Shown piece after piece: positions 24,586 through 32,072 of a stretch of 64,000 bases of DNA. A model generated the notes under the pieces. That model was not told where the DNA came from and ran no database searches. It saw only the letters and a list, made by a program, of their open reading frames with translations. How positions within the stretch are numbered: position 1 is the first letter of the stretch; each line of letters opens with the position of its first letter. The stretch comes from JANQPA01 sp964548175 (GTDB lineage Bacteria > Bacteroidota > Bacteroidia > Chitinophagales > Saprospiraceae): NCBI GenBank assembly GCA_964548175.1, contig CAZJQS010000001.1:124001-188000 (forward strand). The letters run 5' to 3'. The position numbers and the translations under genes are program-made.

Positions 24586-25899
24586 ATGAGATTATACAGC
24601 ACCAAAGATAAGTCGCATACTGTTTTATTGAAAGAAGCCGTATTAAAGGGACTTCCACCGGATAACGGTCTGTACATGCCGGAAAAGATACCAATGTTGT
24701 CTCAATCCTTCATTAATAATTTAAGCGACTTCAGCTTTCAGGACATCGCTTTTGAAGTTTGTCGGACTCTTTTTGGCGATTACATACCCCATGAAGATCT
24801 TTGGCGGATCATAAAAACTGCGGTGAATTTCCCGGCTCCGCTGATTCCTTTGACAGATGACGTATACATCCTCGAGCTGTTCCACGGCCCATCTCTGGCC
24901 TTCAAAGATTTCGGAGCCCGTTTTATGGCTCAGTTGATGAGCTATTTCAATAAAGATGAAAAGGAAGACCTGGTTATTTTAGTTGCCACATCAGGAGATA
25001 CCGGAGGCGCTGTTGCAGCCGGTTTTTTTCAAACCCCCAGCATTGAAGTGGTGATTTTGTATCCTTCCGGCAAGGTGAGCACCTTACAGGAGCAACAGCT
25101 GACCACACTTGGGCACAACATTAACGCCATCGAAGTAGAAGGCACATTCGACGACTGCCAGTCGCTCGTCAAAAAAGCTTTTTTGGACAAAGAACTCAAC
25201 CGGCAAATTCGACTAACCTCCGCCAACTCCATTAACATTTCCAGACTCATCCCCCAGTCTTTTTATTACTTCGAAGCCTACAAGCAAGCCCCAAAAGACA
25301 AACCCATCAACTTTTGCGTACCTAGTGGCAATTTCGGCAACCTCACCGCCGGACTGATCGCCTCCGCCATGGGGCTTCCGGTCAATCACTTCATCGCAGC
25401 CACCAACATCAACGATGTAGTGCCCGAATACCTGGAATCAAGCCTTTTTCAACCCCGTCCTTCCGCTCGCACCCTGTCCAACGCCATGGACGTTGGCAAC
25501 CCCTCCAACTTCGTCCGAATGCTGGACTTTTTCCAGGAAAACGACGAACGTTCCACGTGGAACAATATGAAGAAAAAAATAAGCGGTTATGCCTTTACTG
25601 ACGAAGAAACGGAAAAAGCCATTAAGGAGGTTTTTCACAAATATAAATACATCATTGACCCACACGGAGCAGTTGGTTTCCTTGCCATAAAGGAACACCA
25701 ACGGAAAAATCCAAATGAAACCAACATTTTGCTGGAGACTGCCCACCCGTCTAAGTTCATCGATGACGTGGAAAGGGTTATCGGTCAAAAAGTAAAGCTC
25801 CCCGGGCAATTGGACAGAATCAAAGACAAGGAAAAAGTGAGCGAAAAAATGGCCCCTGACTTTCTTTTATTTAAAAAATGGCTGCTTCGCAATTATTAG
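24586..25899 (+). CDS. thrC: threonine synthase
   Basis: PLP enzyme of 437 residues making threonine from phosphohomoserine. The PLP lysine is in GPSLAFKDFGARFM, with ATSGDTGGAVAAGF and PSGNFGNLTAGLIAS as cofactor and phosphate loops. It has the short N-terminal domain (RLYSTKDKSHTVLLKEAV) of the yeast/E. coli type. Unusually, the coding sequence carries a parS-like 16-mer at 25549-25564 (encoding Arg-Ser-Thr-Trp), and a second perfect copy lies 24 nt after the stop. Confidence 0.96.
   Translation: MRLYSTKDKSHTVLLKEAVLKGLPPDNGLYMPEKIPMLSQSFINNLSDFSFQDIAFEVCRTLFGDYIPHEDLWRIIKTAVNFPAPLIPLTDDVYILELFHGPSLAFKDFGARFMAQLMSYFNKDEKEDLVILVATSGDTGGAVAAGFFQTPSIEVVILYPSGKVSTLQEQQLTTLGHNINAIEVEGTFDDCQSLVKKAFLDKELNRQIRLTSANSINISRLIPQSFYYFEAYKQAPKDKPINFCVPSGNFGNLTAGLIASAMGLPVNHFIAATNINDVVPEYLESSLFQPRPSARTLSNAMDVGNPSNFVRMLDFFQENDERSTWNNMKKKISGYAFTDEETEKAIKEVFHKYKYIIDPHGAVGFLAIKEHQRKNPNETNILLETAHPSKFIDDVERVIGQKVKLPGQLDRIKDKEKVSEKMAPDFLLFKKWLLRNY
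25549..25564. promoter_or_regulatory. parS-like site inside thrC
   Basis: CGTTCCACGTGGAACA: 15 of 16 bases match the perfect palindrome found 374 bp downstream, and it contains the full 14-bp GTTCCACGTGGAAC core. Known ParB-binding parS sites have the form TGTTnCACGTGnAACA. It lies in the thrC reading frame, so it cannot be explained as a terminator. Confidence 0.65.
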
Positions 25900-25914
25900 A
25901 AATCCGTTCTTCAA

Positions 25915-25946
25915 TTGAAAAATGTTCCACGTGGAACATTTTTCAA
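25915..25946. promoter_or_regulatory. parS-like site downstream of thrC
   Basis: The central 16-mer TGTTCCACGTGGAACA (25923-25938) is a perfect parS-type palindrome and is extended by TTGAAAAA / TTTTTCAA arms to a 32-bp loopless palindrome. It starts 16 nt after thrC, so a side role as terminator is possible. The in-gene copy at 25549 favours ParB binding. Confidence 0.7.
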
Positions 25947-26063
25947 CAAAAACAAACCTGTAACGGTTATGTACGCAAACCCTTTCAAGTATAGGTTTGG
26001 GGTTGTCTTAAAATGTTTACAAACTAATTACGCCAAATGGGTTTCACATATCTCAGGTTAGAG

Positions 26064-26071
26064 TATATTTG
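26064..26071 (+). promoter_or_regulatory. -7 box upstream of mevalonate decarboxylase
   Basis: TATATTTG matches TAnnTTTG exactly and lies 30 nt before the ATG at 26102. The -33 part is weak (TTTC with an 18-nt gap). Confidence 0.45.
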
Positions 26072-26101
26072 CGCTAATTTTAGAAATTGATTGTAAAGTG
26101 T

Positions 26102-27199
26102 ATGCAGCTATACGAAAACACTTCTTTGATTCTGAAGAACGCCGGGGGTACAAATTCCGGAGAAGTCCAGTGGCAGTGTCCTTCCAATATTGCCCTGATC
26201 AAGTATTGGGGTAAACATGGCTTACAATTGCCAAAAAATCCTTCTATAAGCTTCACGTTAAGTAATGCGCATACCATTACCAGAATAGTATTTGCTCCTA
26301 AAAAGGATAAGAAAAAAGGGATCAGCCTCCGGTTTTTCTTTGATGACCAGCCGAAGCCTGCTTTCCATCCCAAGATCATTAAGTTCATTGAACGACTGGA
26401 GAAGGTTTTTCCTTTTTTGATGGAACTGGAACTGGAGGTATATTCCAGTAATTCCTTCCCTCATTCCGCTGGTATTGCGTCCTCTGCTTCCAGCATGGGC
26501 GCCCTGGCGCTATGTTTTTGCAGCATGGCAGAGCAACTCTTTGAGGAAGATCTAACAACAGCAGCCTTTTTTAAAAGGGCTTCTTTTATAGCTCGACTGG
26601 GCTCAGGCAGCGCCAGTCGCTCCATATTCCCCTATGCGGCAATATGGGGAACGCATCATGAGGTGGACGGCTCAAGCGACCTTTTCAGCGTTCCCTTTGA
26701 AGAAGGACTTCATGAGGTCTTCAAATCTTTCCGAGACGATATCCTGATCGTCAGCAAATCTGAGAAATCGGTCTCCAGCACCCTCGGGCATGCATTGATG
26801 GACACTAATATTTTTGCGGAGCAACGTTTCCTCCAGGCCGGCAGGAACCTTAGTACTATATTGCCCGTGCTGAAAGCAGGAGACCTGGAAACTTTCGGCG
26901 AAATTACGGAATCAGAGGCCCTAGCCCTGCATGCGCTGATGATGACTTCCCAGCCAGGTTTCATTCTGATGGAACCCAATACCCTGGAAGCCATTAAAAG
27001 GATCAGGGCCTTTCGAAAAGAAACCAATTTGCCGGTTTACTTCACTCTTGACGCCGGCCCCAATATCCACCTGTTGTATCCCGAAAACATACAAGAAACC
27101 GTCCAGCGATTTAAAGAAGACCAGCTGCGCGAACTGTGCCAGGACGGAAAAATCATCAATGACGAAGTCGGTAAAGGCCCGGAAAAACAAGACTTATGA
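26102..27199 (+). CDS. mvaD: diphosphomevalonate decarboxylase
   Basis: GHMP-superfamily enzyme of 365 residues that makes isopentenyl diphosphate from mevalonate diphosphate with ATP. SNIALIKYWGKHGLQLPKN is the family signature. The ATP loop is AGIASSASSMGALAL, and LGSGSASRSIFPYAAIWG holds the catalytic serine/arginine region; FTLDAGPNIHLLYP is the C-terminal motif. The mevalonate route is used by some Bacteroidota in place of MEP. The start is the ATG at 26102; codons upstream in frame lie beside the promoter. It overlaps the rhodanese gene by 4 nt. Confidence 0.93.
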   Translation: MQLYENTSLILKNAGGTNSGEVQWQCPSNIALIKYWGKHGLQLPKNPSISFTLSNAHTITRIVFAPKKDKKKGISLRFFFDDQPKPAFHPKIIKFIERLEKVFPFLMELELEVYSSNSFPHSAGIASSASSMGALALCFCSMAEQLFEEDLTTAAFFKRASFIARLGSGSASRSIFPYAAIWGTHHEVDGSSDLFSVPFEEGLHEVFKSFRDDILIVSKSEKSVSSTLGHALMDTNIFAEQRFLQAGRNLSTILPVLKAGDLETFGEITESEALALHALMMTSQPGFILMEPNTLEAIKRIRAFRKETNLPVYFTLDAGPNIHLLYPENIQETVQRFKEDQLRELCQDGKIINDEVGKGPEKQDL

Positions 27200-27735
27200 A
27201 CGCTTTATTACGCTATTTGAACGTCCTTTTGTGCATACTCTCAATCGGCCAGCTCGGATGCGCTCAGTCTCATCCTAAGCTTACTAATCTGGTGGAAGAT
27301 CCCGAATTCGATCAAAAAATCAACGCAATGATACGGCAATCCATTCCGGTAATTGGAGTGCAAGAATTGAGAAATATTCAAGACGAAGTTATTATCTTTG
27401 ATGCCAGAAGAAAAGAAGAGTTCGATACCAGCCACATACCCGGGGCGAGATATTTGGGTTTTAAAGAATTTGATCCCAAGAGACTGGAAGGTATTCAGAA
27501 AGATGAAAAAATAATACTATATTGCTCGATAGGATACAGAAGCGAAAAGATAGGAGATCGCCTAAAAGCACTCGGCTATTCAAATGTATATAACCTATAC
27601 GGCAGTATATTCGAATGGGCGAATAGAGGATACCCTCTGGTTAACGAAAAAGGTAAACAAATAAAGAAAGTTCATACTTATAATTATTCTTGGAGTAAAT
27701 GGATCCACAACGAACAAATCGAAAAAGTGTGGTGA
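27196..27735 (+). CDS. rhodanese-domain lipoprotein
   Basis: 179 residues. The signal ends in lipobox GQLGC, so the protein is membrane-anchored in the envelope. A single rhodanese domain (about 50-150) has DARRKEEFDTSHIPGARYLG and the active-site loop LYCSIGYRSEK with the nucleophilic Cys present, so it could transfer sulfur or act on persulfides. The C-terminus (about 150-179) is an aromatic, basic extension without a known motif. It overlaps mvaD by 4 nt (ATGA), so it is cotranscribed; a functional link to isoprenoid synthesis is not apparent. Confidence 0.87.
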   Translation: MNALLRYLNVLLCILSIGQLGCAQSHPKLTNLVEDPEFDQKINAMIRQSIPVIGVQELRNIQDEVIIFDARRKEEFDTSHIPGARYLGFKEFDPKRLEGIQKDEKIILYCSIGYRSEKIGDRLKALGYSNVYNLYGSIFEWANRGYPLVNEKGKQIKKVHTYNYSWSKWIHNEQIEKVW

Positions 27736-27762
27736 TTTTACGTAAATCAAAACTGTCTTCCT

Positions 27763-29019
27763 ATGGTAGATTTATTTGAAAAATTTGAAGCAGATCGCGG
27801 ACCGCTGGGGCAATACGCACATCTGGCGCATGGGTACTACGCTTTTCCCAAACTGAGAGGAGAAATCGGTAGCCGTATGGAGTTCAACGGTAAAGAGATG
27901 ATCATCTGGAGTTTGAATAGCTACTTGGGGTTGGCGAACCATCCCGAAATCAGAAAAGTTGACGAACAAGCCGTCAGAGACTGGGGCCTCGCTTATCCAA
28001 TGGGCGCAAGAATCATGTCCGGAGAATCCGATTATCACGAACAGCTCGAAAATGAACTGGCTGAATTCGTACAAAAAGAAGCCGGCTTACTGCTTAACTA
28101 CGGATACCAGGGCATCATGTCTATTGTGGACACCCTGCTGAGTCGCCATGATGTAGTGGTGTACGACAAAGACTGCCACGCCTGTATCTACGACGGCCTT
28201 CGCCTCCACATGGGTAAGCGCCTTCCTTTCGAACATAACGACCTGGAAAGCTTTGATCAGCAAATGAAAAAAGCAAAGCTGTTTGCCGAAAAATCTAACG
28301 GCGGCATCTTGGTGGTTACCGAAGGCGTATTCGGTATGAGAGGAGAACAGGGAATACTCAAAGAAATTGCAGACTACAAAAAAGAGTATAACTTCCGCCT
28401 GCTGGTTGACGATGCACATGGCTTCGGCACCCTTGGCGCCACCGGCGCAGGCGCAGGCGAAGAGCAAGGCGTTCAGGACCAGATCGACCTTTACTTCAGC
28501 ACCTTCGCAAAGTCTATGGCCAGCATCGGCGCTTTCGTAGCCGGCGATAAAGACATCATCAACTACTTGCGCTATAATCTCCGCTCTCAACTGTTCGCTA
28601 AATCACTCCCCATGCCTTATGTGATTGGCAACCTCAAGCGATTGGATATGTTGCGCACCATGCCCGAACTGAAGGACAAACTCTGGGACGTAGTTAACAA
28701 ACTGCAATCAGGATTACGCGACGCTGGCTTCGACCTGGGCGGCACCAACAGCTGCGTTACGCCCGTATTTATGCATGGATCTCCTTTTGAAGCCGCTAAC
28801 CTGGTTCACGATATCCGTGAAACCTACAACATCTTCTGCTCCATGGTGATGTACCCCATGATCCCTAAAGGAATGATACTGCTGAGATTGATCCCTTCCG
28901 CAGCTCATACTGATGAAGATGTTGAGAAAACTATCGATGCTTTTAAAGCCGTTTCTACCAAATTGAAAGCCGGTGAATACGAAGGTGAACTCAAATTCGC
29001 CGTCTCTTACCAGCCTTGA
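27763..29019 (+). CDS. alpha-oxoamine synthase (serine palmitoyltransferase / cysteate acyltransferase type)
   Basis: PLP enzyme of 418 residues. The PLP lysine is in FSTFAKSMASIGAF, the Asp/His cofactor motif in VDDAHGFGTLGATG, and the entry region in NSYLGLANHPEI. This is the Bacteroidota enzyme that condenses an amino acid with a fatty acyl-CoA/ACP. With serine it starts sphingolipid synthesis (Spt); a close relative uses cysteate for capnine-type sulfonolipids. Sequence alone does not let me choose the substrate. Codon use looks rather optimised and the gene has its own terminator, which suggests high expression. Confidence 0.87.
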   Translation: MVDLFEKFEADRGPLGQYAHLAHGYYAFPKLRGEIGSRMEFNGKEMIIWSLNSYLGLANHPEIRKVDEQAVRDWGLAYPMGARIMSGESDYHEQLENELAEFVQKEAGLLLNYGYQGIMSIVDTLLSRHDVVVYDKDCHACIYDGLRLHMGKRLPFEHNDLESFDQQMKKAKLFAEKSNGGILVVTEGVFGMRGEQGILKEIADYKKEYNFRLLVDDAHGFGTLGATGAGAGEEQGVQDQIDLYFSTFAKSMASIGAFVAGDKDIINYLRYNLRSQLFAKSLPMPYVIGNLKRLDMLRTMPELKDKLWDVVNKLQSGLRDAGFDLGGTNSCVTPVFMHGSPFEAANLVHDIRETYNIFCSMVMYPMIPKGMILLRLIPSAAHTDEDVEKTIDAFKAVSTKLKAGEYEGELKFAVSYQP

Positions 29020-29048
29020 TCGAAACATCATTTTCCATACCATAATTA

Positions 29049-29090
29049 AGACCTTCTCCCTTTACAATAGGGGGGAGGTCTTTTTTTTCT
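29049..29090 (+). terminator. intrinsic terminator
   Basis: AGACCTT-CTCCC pairs with GGGGGAGGTCT around a loop near TTTACAATAG, followed by a run of eight T. It lies 30 nt after the oxoamine synthase stop. Confidence 0.85.
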
Positions 29091-29189
29091 TCCGGTCCCG
29101 CCTAACTCATTCCACCCTCGAAATTCAACAGGGTCTTCAAAAAATCAATCCGACAAAAAGTCAGTCAAAATCGTCAACCTATGCCAAAG

Positions 29190-29224
29190 TGGCACTAATT
29201 TTTCAATTGGCACTGCTTTTGAAC
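29190..29224 (+). promoter_or_regulatory. sigma-54-like promoter motif(s) of hsp20
   Basis: TTGGCAC (29207-29213), 5 nt, TTGAAC (29219-29224). An imperfect copy TGGCAC-N5-TTTCAA lies 18 bp upstream (29190). The spacing and -24 half match the RpoN consensus TTGGCAC-N5-TTGCA, but -12 reads GA rather than GC. An identical pair of half-sites stands before htpG. Confidence 0.5.
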
Positions 29225-29271
29225 TAGGAAAGGTGAATTCAATAATGGTTTAACTAAAAAAATCAACCGAT

Positions 29272-29718
29272 ATGAAACTTGTCAGAAGTAATGCCATGTT
29301 GCCAACCATGTCTCGTTTCTTTGATGACTTTTTCACCAGAGATATGTTTGACTGGGGCAACGACAACTTTGCTGCTGAAAATTCCAGCCTGCCTTCTGTG
29401 AACATCATCGAAAATGAACACAACTTTGTAGTAGAAGTAGCAGCTCCCGGAATGAGTAAGGAAGACTTCAACATCGAAGTAAAGGACAATGTGCTCACCA
29501 TCAGGAGCGAGCGCAAAGTCGAGAACGAAGAAAAGAAAGAAAACTTCCTTCGTCGTGAATTCGGCTATGCTTCCTTCCAACGTTCTTTCAGACTGAACAA
29601 AAACGTGGTGGATGAGGATAGCATCGAGGCCGCTTATCGGGATGGCATCCTTAGCCTGACCCTGGCCAAAAAAGAAGAGGCTAAAGAAAAACCACCTCGT
29701 GTGATTAAAATCTCTTAA
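29272..29718 (+). CDS. small heat-shock protein, Hsp20/alpha-crystallin family
   Basis: ATP-independent holdase chaperone of 148 residues. The alpha-crystallin domain covers about 38-140: VEVAAPGMSKEDFNIEVKDN, LTIRSERKVEN and DGILSLTLAKKEE; a C-terminal I-K-I/V-type motif (PPRVIKIS) supports oligomerisation. Codons are biased toward those of highly expressed genes. It is preceded by the TTGGCAC-N5-TTGAAC motif and followed by a long hairpin, then by the periplasmic protease HtrA, so the neighbourhood is stress-related. Confidence 0.95.
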   Translation: MKLVRSNAMLPTMSRFFDDFFTRDMFDWGNDNFAAENSSLPSVNIIENEHNFVVEVAAPGMSKEDFNIEVKDNVLTIRSERKVENEEKKENFLRREFGYASFQRSFRLNKNVVDEDSIEAAYRDGILSLTLAKKEEAKEKPPRVIKIS

Positions 29719-29735
29719 AGCAGCCTAATCAAATG

Positions 29736-29820
29736 AAAGGGGGTGTGTAAAATGAAATTCAGCTGTGCAAAAACGGCTTCACCGGAAAACGCCATACTGA
29801 ATTTTTACGCCACCCCCTTT
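29736..29820 (+). terminator. long-arm hairpin after hsp20
   Basis: Imperfect arms AAAGGGGGTGTGTAAAATG... (from 29736) and ...ATTTTTACGCCACCCCCTTT (to 29820) enclose about 34 nt. It probably terminates hsp20. The outer GGGGTGTGTAAAA resembles the ends of the repeat family at 31527 and 50290, so it may be a degenerate relative. Confidence 0.55.
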
Positions 29821-29951
29821 TAACGTTTTAGCAACCGACTGACGCCGGGCTGACGCGAACAATGATGAAAATTCAGCGGTTAAGTAGAAAAGTAAAATAT
29901 TGGTTTACTCTCCAACTTATTGTTTAACCATTTAAAAGAATCAATTTAACC

Positions 29952-31451
29952 ATGAAAAAGACACTGATTTTCTCAGGAATTATTGCTCTCGTAGTGAGTT
30001 TGCTGACGATCGGTGCATTTCAAGTATTGCAGGATAAAAAAGGTCCTGTTAAAGTAGAATACCTCAATACAACCCCCTCTAAAAATGTAGTCTATACATT
30101 GGATGAGGAGGGCGAAATAGTGCCGCTCGATTTTACAGTAACAGCAGAAAAAGTCGTTAATGCCGTCGTTCACATTCGATCCACTCAAACCTATGATGCC
30201 ACCACTGATCGCCAGTATCGTCAATTACCGGATCCGTTCAGGGATTTCTTCCGCGACTTTTTCGAAGATCCTCAAGGTGGCGAACGCATGCGCCCTCAGC
30301 CCCAACCCCGTGTAGGCAGCGGCTCCGGAGTAATCATCAACGATTCGGGTTATATCGTAACCAACAACCATGTAGTGGCTAATGCTGATGACATTGAAGT
30401 CACCCTTCACGATAACCGCACCTTCAAGGCTTCAGTAGTCGGGACGGACCCAACAACAGATCTTGCTTTGATCCAGATTGAGGAAACCGGCCTGCCAACT
30501 CTTCCTTTCATCAATTCTGATGAGGTAAAAGTAGGCGAATGGGTATTGGCGGTAGGCAATCCCTTCAGCCTGAATTCCACCGTTACGGCTGGGATCGTCA
30601 GCGCAAAAGGAAGAAACATCAATATTTTGAGAGAACAATTCGCCATCGAAAGCTTTATTCAAACCGACGCCGCCATCAATCCCGGCAACAGCGGAGGCGC
30701 TCTTGTTAACCTCAACGGCGGATTGGTAGGGATCAACACCGCCATCGCCAGTCCTACCGGCGCTTATAGCGGCTATGGATTCGCTGTACCCAGCAATATC
30801 GTCAGCAAAGTCGTTGAAGATTTATTAGAATATGGCGCCGTTCAGCGCGGAGTCCTTGGCGTTATGATCCGCTCCGTAGATGGCAACCTTATTAAGGAAA
30901 AAGACCTGAATATCACCAGCGGAGCTTACGTGGATAGCTTGCTCGAAGACAGCGCCGCCAAAGCAGCAGGTATCCTGCCCGGTGACGTTATTGTAGAAGT
31001 GAACGGAACAGAAGTCGTCTCCTCTCCATCACTTCAGGAGTTGATCGCCAGATATCGTCCCGGAGATGAAGTAAGAGTTACTGTGGTGAGAAGCGGCAAG
31101 AAAAAGACTTTCAATGTCGTCCTCAGCAATACCGAGGGTGGTCGGGAGATAGTCAAAAAGGAGAAAAGCGAAGTACTTAACGTGCTCGGCCTGGAAATAG
31201 AAACGCTCCCTGCCGACAAAGCCCAAAAACTTCAAATTGACGGCGGCGTGCAGGTAACCCGATTGTATCCTGGAGAAATCAGAAGAAATACCCAAATGAG
31301 AGAAGGCTTTATCATTACGAAAGTAGATGGTAAAAAAGTCAGCTCGAAAGAACAATTCCTCAAAATGATTGAAGGCAAAAAAGGAGGGACCATGGTGGAA
31401 GGGATCTATGAAAATATTCCCGGAGAATATTATTATGCCTTCGGCTTGTAA
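29952..31451 (+). CDS. DegP/HtrA-type serine endoprotease
   Basis: Periplasmic quality-control protease of 499 residues. N-terminal signal/anchor (about 4-25). Trypsin-like domain with the complete triad: H140 (IVTNNHVV), D170 (TTDLALIQ), S247 (NPGNSGGAL). A first PDZ domain (about 300-390; GVLGVMIRSVDGN, GILPGDVIVEVNG) and a second degenerate PDZ (about 400-490; GFIITKVDGKKVSSKEQF) follow. It degrades or refolds misfolded envelope proteins. The gene after hsp20 points to a stress locus, although the two are separated by a terminator and 130 nt. Confidence 0.95.
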   Translation: MKKTLIFSGIIALVVSLLTIGAFQVLQDKKGPVKVEYLNTTPSKNVVYTLDEEGEIVPLDFTVTAEKVVNAVVHIRSTQTYDATTDRQYRQLPDPFRDFFRDFFEDPQGGERMRPQPQPRVGSGSGVIINDSGYIVTNNHVVANADDIEVTLHDNRTFKASVVGTDPTTDLALIQIEETGLPTLPFINSDEVKVGEWVLAVGNPFSLNSTVTAGIVSAKGRNINILREQFAIESFIQTDAAINPGNSGGALVNLNGGLVGINTAIASPTGAYSGYGFAVPSNIVSKVVEDLLEYGAVQRGVLGVMIRSVDGNLIKEKDLNITSGAYVDSLLEDSAAKAAGILPGDVIVEVNGTEVVSSPSLQELIARYRPGDEVRVTVVRSGKKKTFNVVLSNTEGGREIVKKEKSEVLNVLGLEIETLPADKAQKLQIDGGVQVTRLYPGEIRRNTQMREGFIITKVDGKKVSSKEQFLKMIEGKKGGTMVEGIYENIPGEYYYAFGL

Positions 31452-31526
31452 AAAACCGGTCAAAATCTAATACCGCCTTTTTACACCGATTTTTAAAAGG
31501 TTTCGACCGAGGCATACAGCCCTCCC

Positions 31527-31597
31527 GGGGTTGTGTAAAAAGTCTTCGTACTCTTCCCTCCTGACGGCCGGAGAAGTAGCCGACTTTTGAGACAACC
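31527..31597. repeat. 71-bp mobile-element-like palindromic repeat (family 1)
   Basis: Ends GGTTGTGTAAAAAGTC (31529-31544) and GACTTTTGAGACAACC (31582-31597) form 16-bp terminal inverted repeats with 14 matches. The interior has two distinct subterminal parts, TTCGTACTCTTCCCTCC and GGAGAAGTAGCC. The same two parts recur at the ends of the 50290-50501 element in the opposite orientation. No transposase is encoded: MITE- or REP-like. Confidence 0.7.
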
Positions 31598-31613
31598 TCT
31601 TAGCATTAAGAAA

Positions 31614-32036
31614 CTACTTTGCAAAAACGGAGACCTGTTCTTCTTCCAGGGAAAACTCCATGTTCTCTGTTATTATGCTACCCACCTTGGTAATGAAAAG
31701 TTTCCCATTACCAATTTCCTTATTGATTTTCAATACTCCAGCTCCTGTATTCCCATCTTTGAATTGACCTTTCTCTTCCAACTCTGCCAGCATCGGCAGT
31801 AGATATACGTCATACTGGTTAATTCGAATTGTAGTTTTTACTTCCACCGCATCTCCACTATTACTGTTTCCTTTCAAGGTTATATCCATAGACTGAAGCT
31901 GACCGAATTGAATATTCCATTTTTCAAATACAATGTCTACGGGAGTATCTTTTTGCATCTGAGCTTTTGTAGACTGACAAGAAAGGAAGGTGGCGACACC
32001 CAGCACCAAAAGGCTGAAAAACAGGATTTTTCTCAT
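31614..32036 (-). CDS. hypothetical lipoprotein
   Basis: 140 residues with a lipobox FLSC (Cys20) after a clear hydrophobic signal. The mature part is mixed alpha/beta with no motif I recognise; QSMDITLKGNSNSGDAVEVK and VGSIITENMEFSLEEE suggest a compact beta-sheet domain. Its stop lies 17 nt from the repeat at 31527-31597. It is convergent with htrA and lies downstream of the Nramp-like gene on the same strand. I assign no function. Confidence 0.7.
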   Translation of the reverse strand: MRKILFFSLLVLGVATFLSCQSTKAQMQKDTPVDIVFEKWNIQFGQLQSMDITLKGNSNSGDAVEVKTTIRINQYDVYLLPMLAELEEKGQFKDGNTGAGVLKINKEIGNGKLFITKVGSIITENMEFSLEEEQVSVFAK

Positions 32037-32072
32037 AGTTGTGTTTTTTTATATAAAGATACACTAAAAAGT

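Noticed and set aside
25915..25946. Palindrome after thrC as a simple terminator only
   Set aside because: It has no loop, and the same 14-bp core occurs inside the thrC coding region, which favours a ParB site; a dual role remains possible.
26001..26015. GGTTGTCTTAAAATG resembling a family-1 repeat end
   Set aside because: No inverted partner within several hundred bases; probably chance or a solo relic.
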